Shown here piece after piece: positions 46,264 to 59,605 of a DNA stretch of 64,000 bases (positions are counted from its first letter, which is position 1; each line of letters starts with the position of its first letter). The notes under the pieces were generated by a model. It did no database searches and was not told the DNA's origin. It saw only the letters and a list, made by a program, of their open reading frames with translations. The position numbers and the translations under genes were made by a program. This DNA is from Gordionus sp. m RMFG-2023 (lineage: Eukaryota; Nematomorpha; Gordioida; Chordodea; Parachordodidae). The DNA lies in contig NC_088775.1 in the NCBI RefSeq assembly GCF_954871325.1, positions 57,513,561 to 57,577,560 of the forward strand, written 5' to 3'.

Positions 46264-47897
46264 AATAATTTTTAAATTATCAAAAATTAATCCGCCGCTA
46301 AAATAACGAAAATATTTCTAAAAAATTATATTAGTATTTTCTGAACGTTAAGAGTATTTCTTTTTTAATTCCAAAAGGGCAAACGTTAAATGAGAATTTA
46401 TAAATCGGTTGGTAGCTAATATATTTTAGAATTTAGTAGATAGCATAAAAAGTATCGATTTGTGACGATAGATTTTTATAGAAATATATGAAAATTATGA
46501 AAGAGGTTTTACAATTTAAAATTGAAAAGAAAAATGTGAAAGTAAATTTTTCCCTAGAAAGAGAAAGGTTATTTCCATAATCCACTTTTCATCTAGACTT
46601 GAATAGATATTATGAAAACAGTAATTAAACCACATTATATTCATCATGAAGAGGGGGGGGGGGTATTTCTAACACGCCACTAAGGTTAAAATATATATAA
46701 CATTAAAATGAATATTATGACACTATTCTGTTCCGTTCGTTTATATCAGTTTGAATCCCGGACAAAAATAACATAATTAGAATTTTTTATGTTTAATACT
46801 ATTGATTTTAAAAATTGTATCTGATTATAAATTTTCAAAAAAAAGTATTGATCCTAATCACTAATTACTAAAGCTTATTAATTCAAAGACTATCTCAAGT
46901 AATTGAAAGCCCAAAAAAATATACTATTTATTTAAATAATATTTATTTATTTTTATGAATATTATAATTTTTAATATATTTAATTCATCAAAGAAAACAC
47001 AGGAGGGACTATAATCTTAAAATAGAAACTTTTTTTATTTGAAAGTTAACTCCGGAAATTTACATAATCCCAGTTATCTTTTACTATTTTAAACATTTTT
47101 GATAATTTTAATAAATTTTTTATGTTTATTCTTCCGTTAAATAAGCATGCTAAAATTTTTCATATTTTCCTACCATTATCATAAAACTATGAAATTTTAA
47201 AGATACAAATGTACATTATATAATGCTGAAAAATGCCCAGTTATTTTGAAATATTACAATGTAAATGACTATACATTGGAAAATACGCCTCATATTCATC
47301 CTATAAACCCACATGAATATCAAATTGAAAATAAGCACGATGAAAAGAAAAGCCTCTGAAACAAATCAAAATATTTGCCAAATATACGCAGAAGAAATGT
47401 CTAAATTGTCTCCCGAATCCAAAAAAAGACTTTTGAATGAAGATAGTATCAAGAGGACACTTAGAAATCACAAAATAAAAAGTTTCCTCCTATTCCGGCC
47501 ACATTGGTAGAATTAAGCATTTCAGGTTAAATGATATTTATGTCTATAAATATCTTTTTAATTGAAAATTTCTTTTAATATTAGAGGATTGGGTTCAACC
47601 GGATCTCCCACGAATGAGAGATTTCTTTTCATGATAATGGCGGAGATTCTAATGAACGAATAATTATATTTACCACCGATTATATGCTTAAAATGTTAGC
47701 TGAAACGAGAACTTGGTATATAGACGGGAATTTTAAATTGGCTCCTCATTTATTTTTGCAGCTATATGTAATTAGAATACCCTTTGTTTATTACAGCGGC
47801 ATATTTAGTCATAGATCCGATAACAATTTATATGGATTTTGAATTCCTATATTGTTAATTTTATAAAAATAATTCAATATTTTATAGGATTTAAAAA

Positions 47898-48110
47898 ATG
47901 GGGAATTTTTTTCCGGAGAATTATTTACCTGGGAATTCTTTTCCGGGGAATTATTTTCCAGGGAATTATTTTCCTGGGGATTATTTTCCTGGGGATTTTT
48001 TTTCCGGGGAGTAATCTTCTGGGGAATTTTTTTCCCGGGGATTTTTCTCCAGGGAATTTATTTTCCGGGAATTTTTTTCCGGAATTTATTTTCCAGGGAA
48101 TTATTTTCCT
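47898..48110. repeat. Right terminal array of the Mutator-like element
   Basis: About 12 variants of ggggaattattttcc, the reverse complement of the left unit. It is shorter than the left array by about 100 bases. Confidence 0.8.
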
Positions 48111-48119
48111 ATATTCCAT

Positions 48120-48920
48120 ATTTTCATAATTTTATCTTTACCATTTTACTGAATTATATGATTTTATAACAATATAACGAATTCTGTGGATATTATTTAA
48201 TAATTCAAAATTTTTTGTTCATTATTAAAGATAAGAGTATAATATTATGAATAATTATTTTATTAAAAATGAATATGCTCTTTTTTATATCAACTTAAAG
48301 TGCATGATGCCAAAATAAGTCATTGGGATATTAGAATACCATTTTTAAACATTGGGATATTAGAATACCATTTTTAAACATTTATAGTATATATTTATAA
48401 TAAAGTTATAATTATATTTCATTATAATTATTCTAAATCCAAAATATATTTTAAAAATAAAAATATACATTTTATATAATAAATAATCTTTATATTTCTA
48501 TAAAATAATTATACACTAGATTAATTTTAAAAATACACATTTAATGTTTTTATTTGCTTATAAAATGATCAAAACAAAAACTCGATATTGCTCAGTGTAA
48601 AAATGATAACTTTATTGAAAAAAAATTAATTTCTATATTTAAATAAATTCGGGACTGGCCAAAATATATTTTATTTTTATTTCGAATCAGACTTTTCGGA
48701 ATAAATAAACAAAATTCGTTCGCGATTATGTCGGACATATTTTTTAAGATTTTTCACGCTCAAATAATTATGCCCTATGAAGATCAGTATTACTAATACA
48801 AGTGTACTTTTAAACTTGGATATAAAAGCATTAAACGTCGATCCCATACTAATAAAAATAATTTTTTATGTGAAAATCTATCACTAAAAAAGTGAATTTA
48901 AAACAAAGTCAAATAATAAA
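48120..48920. other. AT-rich DNA
   Basis: Only a short tandem duplication is visible: cattgggatattagaatacc with the following tttttaaa, twice at 48320-48378. Confidence 0.5.
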
Positions 48921-50341
48921 CAGGGATGTGAACACGAACCAGGACCCGGACCTTGAACCCTCCTGGACCCTCGTATTTTGGCTTAACCAGGACTAGGACT
49001 CTTTTTAAAAGTGGAGGGTCCAAGGGTTCTAGGTGTCATAATATAAATTTTGTTAAATTTTATTAACTTTTTTTTGTGGAATCATTTATTTTATCTTCGC
49101 GTTTTTCTTCCAATTTTTTTCCTGGACTTCCATTTATTTAGAGATTGATATCATAAATTATTTTCCAGTGTAATAATATTTTATTATGTAAATTTATTAA
49201 TATGCTAAGTTATAGAAATACGTTGACTATTTTGAAAGTGAATTATTTTGTAGTACAAGTAATAATATTTTAATTTAAATGATAAAGAACAACACATTGG
49301 TTTTCAATTTGTATGATGCTAGAACGATTACTAAGTTTGAAAGATTTTTGTAATGATTTTATTAAAGGAGCATGTGAAATCATTTTGTCGGAAGATGATT
49401 GGTGCCAAATAAAGGGCCTTACTAGTGTATTAGCTCCTTTAAAAATAAGAATATTAAGATTACAATCAGAACAATTATGTTTATTTGATTTTAAGTCATC
49501 TGGATTAGATGCCAATGAAAATTCGAGAGCAACAATATTTGCAAAATAGTGTTGTATATGCTTCTATATATTTAGACCCTCGATATCAAGTTTCTGAGTA
49601 TTTAGCAAAAACAAATGGCTAAAGACCATCTTAAGGATTTATGGCATAAGCAAAACTCCTTTATTTACAATATACTGGAGGCTATGACAATACCTATTGG
49701 TTGTAGTGATAATAATAATAATGATAGCAACATTGATGATCTTAAAATTTTACTTTTAGATAGAGAAAAAAAAATCAAATTATCATCAGATAGAAAGGAG
49801 GATCAAAAAATGCCTATTGCATCTATAATAGTAAAGTTCTCAGAAGTTAAGAGAATAAGAATATAAATATATAAAATTCTGAGAAGAAAATTTTTCAATA
49901 TATCCAGAATTATATATCTTATCTAGAACCTTCATGGCTGTACCGGCGACACAAGTATAAAGATAACTATCTATTTTAGATAAGGGTAGAACGTGAATTT
50001 TCATCTTTAAAATATATATTGTCTACTTTACATAGAAATCTCAAATATGATATTTTAGAAGATATTATTATTGTGCGAGAATAAAACATTTAAAAAATAA
50101 ATTATTTCATTTTTAAATTTTTCTTTTGTAAATTATAAATATGTATAGAAGTATAATAATAAATGAATAAAAAAAAATTTTTATTTTGAGTCATTATTTT
50201 TATGTTCCCTGAATCCGAACCCTGGACCCGGGTCCTTTCAAATTTTATTTCTGTACCCGAACCCTGGACCCGGGTCCTTTCAAATTTTATTTCTGTACCC
50301 GAACCCGGACCCTTTTTTTTTGTCGAAAGTTCACATCCCTT
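48921..50341 (+). mobile_element. hAT family A, copy 2, internally deleted
   Basis: Left end cagggatgtgaac and right end gttcacatccct match copy 1 at 20176, in opposite orientation. The transposase pieces are on the plus strand: MMLERLLSLKDFCNDFIKGA (from 49313), ASIYLDPRYQV-like segment (about 49560), DHLKDLWHKQNSFIYNILEA (about 49620), LSRTFMAVPATQV and EREFSSLKYILSTLHRNLKY (about 49920-50045). The dimerisation end lost in copy 1 is kept here; the BED finger and first catalytic part are deleted. At the right end gacccgggtcctttcaaatt and its flank are duplicated. The flanks give at best a 6/8 duplication. Confidence 0.85.
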
Positions 50342-52060
50342 AACAATTATCTATTATAAAAATATAAGGATAGAGGTTTAAAACATTAAATGTGCCTATA
50401 GTATTGTTGATTCATTTTTAGGATTTTTCAAGTTGATTTTCTATAAATATAAAATTAGATTATCTAATATAAAAAAAAATTTTAATTTCGAACTTGGTAT
50501 CAATATAAAAGTATTTTGGAAATTTCTTTTCATCTAATCATGTTTTCCATGAGGGGAGGGGGTGGGGGTTCAATCCCAAGTGTCTACACCAATTATTATA
50601 ATATTATGCTTTTCCCTTTGGAATTATTTATTACTAAGAAAATAGATAATTATTGCTAATCTTTTCTTATAGTATTAGGGTGTCAAAAAAACTAGGGCTG
50701 TGCCAATATTTTTGCAGATATTAAGATTATATTTACAAATGTGCATATCTCGAAATTGTTACAAGATAAGCAGTAAATTTTAAATGGATAAACCTTCTTG
50801 GAATGTTAATAAAACTTTATAATTTATCAAACAAAATAACTAAAGAAAAATCAGCATCAGCAAATGAAATAAGCATATGTTATTAATTGGTTTATAATTA
50901 AACTATAAAATGATAGTATTTTTTGTTGGACTGGCACTGGCTAAGCAATTGGCAGATTGATTTTTTTTAATAATGTGACTCAAGCATATTTATTATATTA
51001 CTTAAGTGTAAAAAAATATTGAGCAGCTTTATTCTTTTTATAAAAACTATAGTGGACAAAATATATTTGATGATAGTGTAAAATTTTTTAAAAAATCAAA
51101 ATCTTTTTAAAAAAATTTATGATTCAATCATGAAAGATTTTTTATGCATAAAAATTCAATGAAATATTTTTACAAATATGATTTGGAATTTTAAAATATG
51201 ATTCAAAGTTTAAAAAAAATCTTCAATTTGAGCAAAAATCTTTGCAGAATTTTTTATGAAATTTTTGATCAAATTCATTTTTTTCTAAAAAATTCTATAA
51301 GTAATTTTTTTGTAATTTTCATGTATAAAAAATCTTTAAAGATGAGATAACAAATTTAAAAATAAAATCTTTCATATTTTTGCTTAAAAATGTTTTGTAC
51401 ATATTTTTAAATTCAGGGTTAAATATTTTCAAAACTTTTAAAAAATCTAATAATCTTTTACAATTTTTTTTGAAAGCATTTCAAATTCTGCCAAGAATCT
51501 TATATTGATTTTTACCCTAATATGGTTTATTATCTTTATTAAATTCTTTAATATCTACTTTTCTTATTATCATATAAATGTTTTAAATAATATAACAAAA
51601 TTTATATTTTTTATTTGAGGTAACACTAAATTAATCATCATATTTTTTTCTTTAAATAATGGTAAGGTAGCCATTAATTTTTGAGAGTAATGATCTCAAC
51701 CCTGATAAAAGCCTATTTGTTAAAGGTAAATAATAAAATAACTGGTATTATGATTAATATAATTATATAAAATTGTCAAAATTATAAACTTTGATAAAAA
51801 ATAAATAATTCTATTTACCTTCTAAGACTAAATAAGCTAGTAAATATAAATTATACAGCATGGTTTCGTAAACAGCACTCTTCAAATATCACTGTGCTAA
51901 CATAGAATGTGTGAAATGACATGTGGCCGTCAATTTTTATTAGAAGAATGGATCAAATAACAAATATTTACTAAGAGATTGCCCGTCAAGAATGATGGGA
52001 ATCAGAATTTTCCACTTTATTCGATGATAGATGAATCCAGTAATGTCACTAGAGAGTGGT
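50342..52060. other. AT-rich DNA, nothing coding
   Basis: ctagggctgtgccaatattt at 50691 looks like a solitary hAT-type end related to the MITE end at 41514 (reverse form ggcacagccctac also at 10692). A G-rich patch is at 50551. 51060-51500 repeats aaaaatcttt- and aaattttt-like words, including several aaaaaatctt blocks. Confidence 0.4.
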
Positions 52061-52067
52061 GTGGGGT

Positions 52068-52093
52068 GGGGGGGGGGGGGGGGGGGGGGGGGG
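52068..52093 (+). repeat. Run of 26 G
   Basis: An uninterrupted G-run preceded by gtggggt. It is the longest homopolymer in the window and could form a G-quadruplex. Similar but shorter runs mark the ends of hAT elements here. Confidence 0.9.
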
Positions 52094-52439
52094 TGTAGAG
52101 CCTCGAGCCTCCTTAAAAATTTGAAGAGCCCACTCAAAATTTTGAATTTTTCTTTTTTATACTAATAAAAAAAGTATTTTAGCTAAAAAAAATTGTAATT
52201 TAGGATAATCTTAGCTTTAAAAACAAGTAATTTTCGATAATATTAGCTAAAAAACAATAATTTTGAAGGCTAAAAAAAATAGTTTTGAAAATAATTTTAA
52301 AAATATTTTAAAGCCACCTGAGATTGTAAAGGCTACCGACACTTGAATGATTACAATTTATCAGAAATTTTCGTTGATTTTAATGAGTGTTGATTCCGAA
52401 ATTTTTATTTTAGAAAATATGTCAATGAAGTATATATTT

Positions 52440-52690
52440 AGTAGATAGTATCTTTTCTTTCTTTTTATTTTTTTTTTATTTTTTGTTTAACCATGACCTT
52501 TCAAGGTTAAGAAAATTGCTCTTATGTTTTATTTTATTCTTTTTTTCTTTTCTTATTTTTTTTTGATCATGACCTGTTAAGGTTGTTTTATTTATTTTTT
52601 TTTTAAATATATTTTTTTATTTTATTTATTTATTATTATTTTTTATATTTTCGATAATTACCTGTTAAGGGTGTTTTATTTTATTTTGGT
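52440..52690. repeat. Three degenerate tandem copies with gacctgttaaggttgttt
   Basis: gaccatgacctttcaaggtt (52491), gatcatgacctgttaaggtt (52564) and gataattacctgttaagggt (52653) are spaced about 75-90 bases, joined by T-rich filler. Confidence 0.55.
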
Positions 52691-52693
52691 CAA

Positions 52694-53799
52694 GGATTAT
52701 TAACTTAATTAAACTTAATAAAAATAGATAACTATTGAAAATAAAGTATAATAATAAAAATATCATAAAAGTTAGGTGAGTAAGTTAAGTTTCCTTAGAC
52801 GGTAAATATGGTAAAATAAAAATATCATAATGCATATTTAATAAAATGGTAAACATTAAAATAATGTATTTGGTACGTTACCTTTATATTATTTTTTTTC
52901 GTGAGAAGCCAGTATGTTTATATTATATTTATTAGATAGGATTTCTGAGGAGATTTTTTATTTTTATAGTATGGATTTTATATAATTTTTAAGAAGTTAA
53001 TTTTAGTTTAATATTTTGTATCTTTCTTTTTGTTTTAAAATGATTTTGTATTCATCACTATAAGAAAAGTGGAGAATCATTGAGTAGACGCTTTACGCTG
53101 CTACCATTATGTGTTTGTGACATTTTGTAAAAAAATTATTGTTGTAGCTGTTGAAAAAAAAAAGAAGAAATAAATTTAATATAATACAGAAAATTTCAGT
53201 TATTTTCTGACAGGGGAATTAATGCTCCATTGTGGATGAGAGCAAAACGAGATGATCACATGGGTTGTTTTTAGAAAAGAACAACAAAAGTTTCTTTGTT
53301 TGCGATTTGGAGTGAAGAAGACATGATATTGGATGAAGACGGGATTGATTGGGGAAGATTTAATATGTTTATGAAATATATGTTATATGTGTATAAATAA
53401 AGTGGACTTATAGTAATGTTTATTATATTTATTTAATATTATTAAAAGGATCTTTTTGGATTGTTAAGTTATATTTTTGAGAGGGAAGGGTTGAGAGTAA
53501 GGGGCATTTTTTTTTCAATAATTATATTTCATTTGGTGTAAAAATTATATTTCAATTTCAATCATAAATAAAATGTATATATCGTATATAAAAAAGACAA
53601 GTATATATAGTTCTAAAGTAATTGAAAACATTTGCATAGTAACATTAAAATAAGAAAAATTTAAACATTAAAATTGCCTTTAACTATCTTAACACATTTT
53701 ATAAGTAAAAAAAAATATATAATACGCCACATTATCAATATCTTTATTATTTTCATAAATAAAAAATAAAAATTTATATTCATAAATTAACTAATAAAT
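52694..53799. other. AT-rich DNA, no identified gene
   Basis: A GC-richer patch at 53215-53390 reads openly for a short way on the plus strand (AIWSEEDMILDEDGIDWGRF), but has no family resemblance and contains a stop before it. It may be a transposon remnant. Confidence 0.35.
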
Positions 53800-55845
53800 T
53801 ACATAAAATATTCTTCACGCAAATTTAAAATGTTAACATCCCACGAATCCATACAGACATTGTTTCAAAGTTGTCACTGATATTCGATTCCTTTTCTTAG
53901 TAATAGTGGCGCCGGCCCTAGAAAAAATACGTTCGCTGGCTACGGACGTAGATTGTTGGGATAAGTAATCTTTGGCCATTGTCGAGAGCTTTGGAAAACG
54001 TTTCGAGTTTCTAGACCACCAATCCACCATATCAACAGACGTTTGAGCTACCGGATCTGCTTGATATTCTTCAATTTCTTCTGTAGCTAGATTTGGTATA
54101 ATGTACGCATTCCTTAATATAAAATATTTAAATAAACTAATTATTATACGTCGAATCCATTGTAAAACCTTGTAACAAACCTATTTTAAAAATGCCTATT
54201 TTGCAACGATATGTTTTATTAATTTTATAAATTCTTAGGTCTCAATTTTTTTAAATGTTAAATAAATATTTATATTAACTCCAATAACTGTTATAAATTT
54301 TGTTTAATGTAAGAATAATATAATTTAGTCTCTCCAATTAAGTTTTAAAAATGTTATTTAGGAGGTTTTAGAATGAGTATTCTAAATTAAGTATTTATAT
54401 TTACCTTCTTAGCTCGTTCAAAATACTAACAGACATTAAATTTGATTCGTTATTTTCCTCTTTTTCGAATTCATATATTGATTTCGATGTATTTTAGTCA
54501 TCAAATATTCTTTTAAATTTTTCATAATAGCTAGGTTATTTAGGAAAATTGGTAAAAAGGTTTTTTTTGATTCTTGGATCAAGAAATGAGCATATATAAT
54601 TTGCAAATGAGGTTAAATATTCGATATAAATATAACATTTTTCCTTTATTTTTTTTGCAGCATTTTTTATTATGCTATTTTTATGTGATTCCGCAAGCGA
54701 TAACGAATTCACAATATTATCCAGATACAATGCTGACATCCCAATTATAGATGTTGACGCCGAACTTACTTCGCACGTTATTTTATAGAATGGATATAAA
54801 AAGGACTCTAGCTCAATCAATAACTTTGCTTCCTCTTGGCTCAAATGATCTTTATTGGGTAAACATCTCTTACTTATATTAATGATGGCATCAATATTCT
54901 ATATTAAAATATGATTATAAACAGATCAAATAATGAAATATTACTTTATTAACAGTAGTTATCAATAAATACATACTGTTCCATCTGGTGGCTATATCAA
55001 GTGGAACAACCTCCACTTAAAACTATATATTCTTGCATAAATTTTGGACTTTTATGCATTTTGTTAATTAAAATGTGTATTTTTGCAAGATATGTAGTCA
55101 TGCTCTCTAAGCCAACTTGAACGATTATATTAATGATGTGAGCTAAGCACCTGTTATTATTCGCATTGACGTTACCATTATTTTTGAAATAATCAACTAA
55201 CAAATCGGCAGCTACTATTACATTTGCTGCATCATAATGTGTTATAGATAATATTTTTTTTTCAATTTGGAATTCCTCGAGAGTTGATATTATTAACTCA
55301 AACATATCTATTCCGGCGTGAGGATGCGGGAATTCTATTATATCAAGTAAAAAAAATTGATCTTCTATTCACTTTTTATGGACGGTTAACGCACAATATG
55401 ATAACGAATCAAGTCCTGACCAGATATCTATTTAATGACAATTGATAATGTTCTTGATTTAAAATTTTTATTATATTATTCTTGGCACAATTATATATTG
55501 TTTCTAGGTGCTTGCTGGCAGTTTGCCCGCACCATATTTTCACATTCTTATTCAAATATTTAAATATGTCTTTAAAAGATTGACTGTCTATCGTATGAAA
55601 CGCAATATTATTTTTTATCAAATATCTAAGTATTAATTTGTTGTAATAAATTTTCATCAGCGTATAATTTCCTCGAACCATAAAATGTACCTGGTATTTT
55701 AACAGATTCTGAGGATAAGGATTGTGAGTGTAGAGATATAATATGTTTTCGCAAATTGACTAAAAATATAAATAAACTTTTGACATTAAAACTTTCTTAT
55801 TTTTGCTCAAATTAATCATTAATTTTTTATGTAATATCTTATTAG
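53800..55845 (-). mobile_element. hAT transposon remnant (BED-type), minus strand
   Basis: Transposase pieces in order on the minus strand: LRKHIISLHSQSLSSESVK (about 55755, tail of a BED finger after an acceptor-like TTTTTAG), FHTIDSQSFKDIFKYLNKNV (about 55590), ITHYDAANVIVAADLLVDYF (about 55235, catalytic Asp region), CLAHIINIIVQVGL, SQEEAKLLIELESFLYPFYK (54840) and VDWWSRNSKRFPKLSTMAKD, then STSVASERIFSRAGATITKK (54027-53880). That is a complete order of hAT domains with several frameshifts. The left inverted end was not found. The right side is cut by, or abuts, the next hAT at 55846. Confidence 0.8.
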
Positions 55846-58800
55846 CAGTGGCGTAGACAAGGGGGAGGGGGGTCGAAACCCCCCCCCCATGAAAAAATTT
55901 TTTTTTTTAAATTATTTTTTTTTTTTTTTTTTATAAAATAAAAAATTATTATTTTTTTATTGCGAATAATTGTATTTAAAAAACGGTTTCAATTTAGAAA
56001 AATAAGATAATATATTATATATAATACAATATGAATATGAATATCACAAGAAATATATTTATAAAAAAAGGAGTTTTAATTTTAAATGATCACATCGTTT
56101 AAAAATATATATAAATTATATGAACTAAAATATTAAATAACAATAAAAGAATAAAGATATATTGTATGTAAATAATTTCTGGCATAGTTAAATTTATTAA
56201 ATAACAATAAAGATATTTTGTATTGGTAATGATATTCTATAGTAATTTCCTTCTACTTGTATCTGTCTTTAAATTTTTATTAAAAAACTTTGATATCTAT
56301 CTGAGATACATTTTTTATAATCCAGATTTTTTTCTTGTGCTGCTCAGCTCTTAACATTGAAATTCATATTGAAATATATCATTTAAAATCTAAAAAAAAA
56401 TATAGAAACACCACACCGTTCTCAAAAAGATGTTTCACTTTACTTAAATTTTTATTTTAAAAATGATAATGAAAAATTGTTAGCTGTTGAAAATATTTGG
56501 ATACCTGACAAATGTTATAAATTTCCATTGCCCTTGGGCAAAAGAAATTTAACCTTTCAAGCATCCTGGCTTAACAAATATAAGTGGCTTGCTTACTCAA
56601 CCGATGAAAAGGGCGCATTTTGTAAAGTTTGCGTCATATTTTCCCCAATATATGCTAGAAATGGGTTACAAAAACTCAAAACATTGGTAAGTCAGGTGTA
56701 CACAAGATGAGATGCGCTCGAAAATTTTAATTATCATCAAAAAAATAAATATCATCTTAATTCCTGTGAGATAATGGATTCTTTAAAAGAAATCTCAATG
56801 AATCAAAAGATATCAATATCCAATGTATTGAATAAAAAAATTTTTGATATTGTTACAAAAAATCGATCAAGAATAATTATAATTATTGATGCTATCATTT
56901 GGTTAGGGAGGCAGGGCTTGGCGTTAAGAGCTCATAGGATATCTCCTGGCCCCATAACACTTACATCCCCTTCTCACAATGCAGGAAATTTCAAGGAATT
57001 ATTGAAATTTTTATGTAATAATAATGACAACTACCTAAAGCGTTTTGAAAGCTCCTTTAAAAATGCTACTTACCTAAGTCCCACTATTCAAAATGAAATA
57101 ATATCAATATGCAATCAGTTTATATTAAAGGAAGTTTCTTCAAAAGTCAAAGCATCACCATTTTTTAGTGTTTTGGCGGATGAAACTTCCGATATTGGTA
57201 ATATTGAACAACTATCCATAGCAATAAGGTTTATTGATATGGAATCAGGTAATTATAAAATGAAGGAACTATTTGTTCAATTTACTGAATTACCTGACAC
57301 TAAGTCAGAAACGATTGCTAATCAAATTATTAAATCACTTCAAAACCTGGATTTAAATTTAAATACTGAGAGGCCAAGGGTACGATGGAGCTCCCTCGAT
57401 GAGTGGCCATGTTAAAGGGGTCCAGTCAAGAATTAGAGAGCTTTATAGCACAGCTCTTTATGTTCACTACAGTTCACATTGCCTGAATTTGATGATAACT
57501 GAGGCATGTGAAATTAGAGACATCCGGAACAGTTTACGTAAAAAGATTTTGATTTAATTGAAATTTATTAGATTATATTATGTATTATAGATATCTTTAT
57601 ATAATTTTTATATATTTTTCAAAATTTAGAAACAATATCGTCGGTTTGTGACTTCTTTACCCCACCCAAGAAGAGGGAGATTTTTACCCAAACGTTCGAT
57701 GAAATTGATTCAAAAAATTCAAAAAAAAAATTAAAAAGATTTTGTCCCACAAGATTCATTGAAAGACAACAAGTGAAGGTTTTCATCGAGTTATATGAGG
57801 TTATTTTTGCGGCACTGGAATCATACATATTACGCAAAGAAAAAGATTCCGCAGATGCGGAAAATCTTTTACAGGCTATTACGAAGCCTCAATTTTTAAT
57901 TTCAATTCAATGTGTTTATTTTTTATTTAATTATACATATGATTTTAGCAAAATGTTACATTGATTTGGATTTAAGGGAGGTTATGAATAGGGCAAAGGA
58001 TATTGTTGAAATATTAACAAATATCAGAGATAATGTGGATGAAAAATTTCACGAAATATATGAGAAAGTAAAGGAGATCGCTAATATGTTTGGGATTGAA
58101 ATTTTTAAACCTAGAGTAGTTTCTAGACAATCCAATCGCTCAAATATTGATGCATCTACGATTGAGGATTTTTATAAAATTAACATTTTTATTCCACTTA
58201 TTGATACATTTTTATTTCAATTAAAGGAAAGATTTATAAGTCACAATTTTATTTTAAAAAGCTTTTATTTTCTTTTGCCGGTTGAGTCTGAATTGTTGAT
58301 TACACTTGAAACGCGAGAGGATATTAAGAACATCTCAGAGTTTTATTCTGATGATTTATTAGGGTCGTATGATAAGTTACTTTGTGATGTCGAATTTTGG
58401 TATAAAAATCTTAGCAGAATAGAGTACTCTTTGAGACCAAAAAATGCTTTGCAGGCCCTTTCCATGTGTAATTGCACTTTAGATTCCCTGCCCAATATCA
58501 AAACATTGTTTTTTATTTTAGCTACTTTACCGATTAGTACCTGCAGTAATGAAAGGTCTTTTTCAACTTTGAAATGGTTAAAAACTATTTAAGAAATAGC
58601 ACCGGTGAAAACCGTTTAAATGGATTAGCCCTATTAAATATTTATAAAGAGATTATTCTAGATAAAAATTTGATTCTAGATGAATTAGCCAAATCTTAGA
58701 GAAAAGTAGACCTCTCTTTATAAATTCAAATCATATAATTGTAATATTTTCTTAGTCATAAAATTTTTATATGTAAAACTTAATTATAATGAATTTTTAG

Positions 58801-59605
58801 TCATGATATTTTTATACTATATTTAATAATAGTATTGCACCTACAATAAGAATTATTTATATAATATACTCATTTGTATTAAATATAACTGTTAAATTAT
58901 ATTTTTTTAAATTGCATACAAGAATTACTTATATTTTATTGTAATTTTATTTTTTTAAAATATAGATATTTACAATCAATTTTTAAAATAGTAATCTGTA
59001 TAAAATTTCTAATTTTGAAATTTATTTTTTGTATATAAAATAAACACATAGTTAAATAAAGGGTTTATACTAAATAAAATTGTTAAATTGTATTTTTTTA
59101 GTAAGAATTACATATTTTATTGCAATTTTATTTTTTTAAAATATAGTTATTTACATTCAATTTTTAATATAATAATCTGTATAAAATTTATATATTTTGA
59201 AATTTATTTTTTTTATATATTATTAAAATAAATACATAGTTAAATAAATAAAGTTAATAATAAATAAAATCTCTGCAAAATATTGTTATATGCAAAAATT
59301 TAATTAAAATAATTATTTTTAACATAGAATAAGATATATTGAGTTGATCATAAAATTGGAAGGTTTGGGGGGAGGCAAATTTTTTTTACATCGAATAGAT
59401 TGAATTAATATACAATTTACTAAATATTGATAACATTTTCAAAATAATGCTTTCAGTCGCTTATTAATTATAAATTTGGCGCTGGCCTGGGTATAATACA
59501 CAAAATATTGGCAAATTTTGATAAGGGGGTTTGGGGGCGAAGCCCCCAAAAAATTTTTCAAACCCCCCCCCCCCCCCCCATGGATCAATCCTGGCTACGC
59601 CACTG
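55846..59605 (+). mobile_element. hAT transposon, ZMYM1-like, nearly complete
   Basis: Ends cagtggcgtagacaaggggg and cctggctacgccactg are a classic inverted pair, with C/G-runs just inside both. At 3.76 kb it keeps most of a transposase on the plus strand. The flanks cttattag and aataaaca do not match, so a target duplication is not visible. Confidence 0.85.
56477..58697 (+). pseudogene. ZMYM1/TTF-type hAT transposase, several breaks
   Basis: N-terminal TTF-type zinc-binding region: FPLPLGKRNLTFQASWLNKY, WLAYSTDEKGAFCKVCVIFS (56477-56710). Then WLGRQGLALRAHR, SVLADETSDIGNIEQLSIAI with the first catalytic Asp (56774-57415), a stretch after an AT-rich gap (57540-57630), RFIERQQ to LESYILRKEKDSADAENLLQ (57740-57870), LREVMNRAKDIVEILTNIRD (57972 on), and the dimerisation end TLPISTCSNERSFSTLKWLK with YLRNSTGENRLNGLALLNIY (58525-58640), ending at a stop near 58697. 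At least four frameshifts or stops. It is of the family often annotated as zinc finger MYM-type protein 1 or as 52 kDa repressor-like. Confidence 0.85.

Larger units (their letters stand above)
45954..48110 (+). mobile_element. Mutator-like (MULE) element with tandem-repeat inverted ends
   Basis: Two arrays of short ggaaaataattcccc-like repeats (45954-46263 and, inverted, 47898-48110) bracket a 1.6-kb centre. On the plus strand the centre has KCPVILKYYNVNDYTLENT followed by HIHP at about 47231-47302, like a FLYWCH zinc finger. Then comes TWYIDGNFKLAPHLFLQLY (about 47710-47770), the WYIDGTFK block with the first catalytic Asp of MULE transposases. The rest of the catalytic domain is gone. The combination of FLYWCH and MULE is known in invertebrates; micro-repeat ends of this kind are foldback-like. 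No clear 9-base duplication was seen. Confidence 0.65.

Noticed and set aside
50691-50720. A second MITE related to the 41.5-kb one
   Set aside because: Only one end (ctagggctgtgccaatattt) is visible and no partner end or duplication was found. The single matching motif at 10692 is likewise unpaired.
51940-52137. Minus-strand frame with a proline run
   Set aside because: The prolines are the translated G-run at 52068-52093.
53215-53390. A short gene on the plus strand
   Set aside because: The patch is GC-richer and partly open, but contains a stop, lacks a recognisable start or splice sites, and has no family match.
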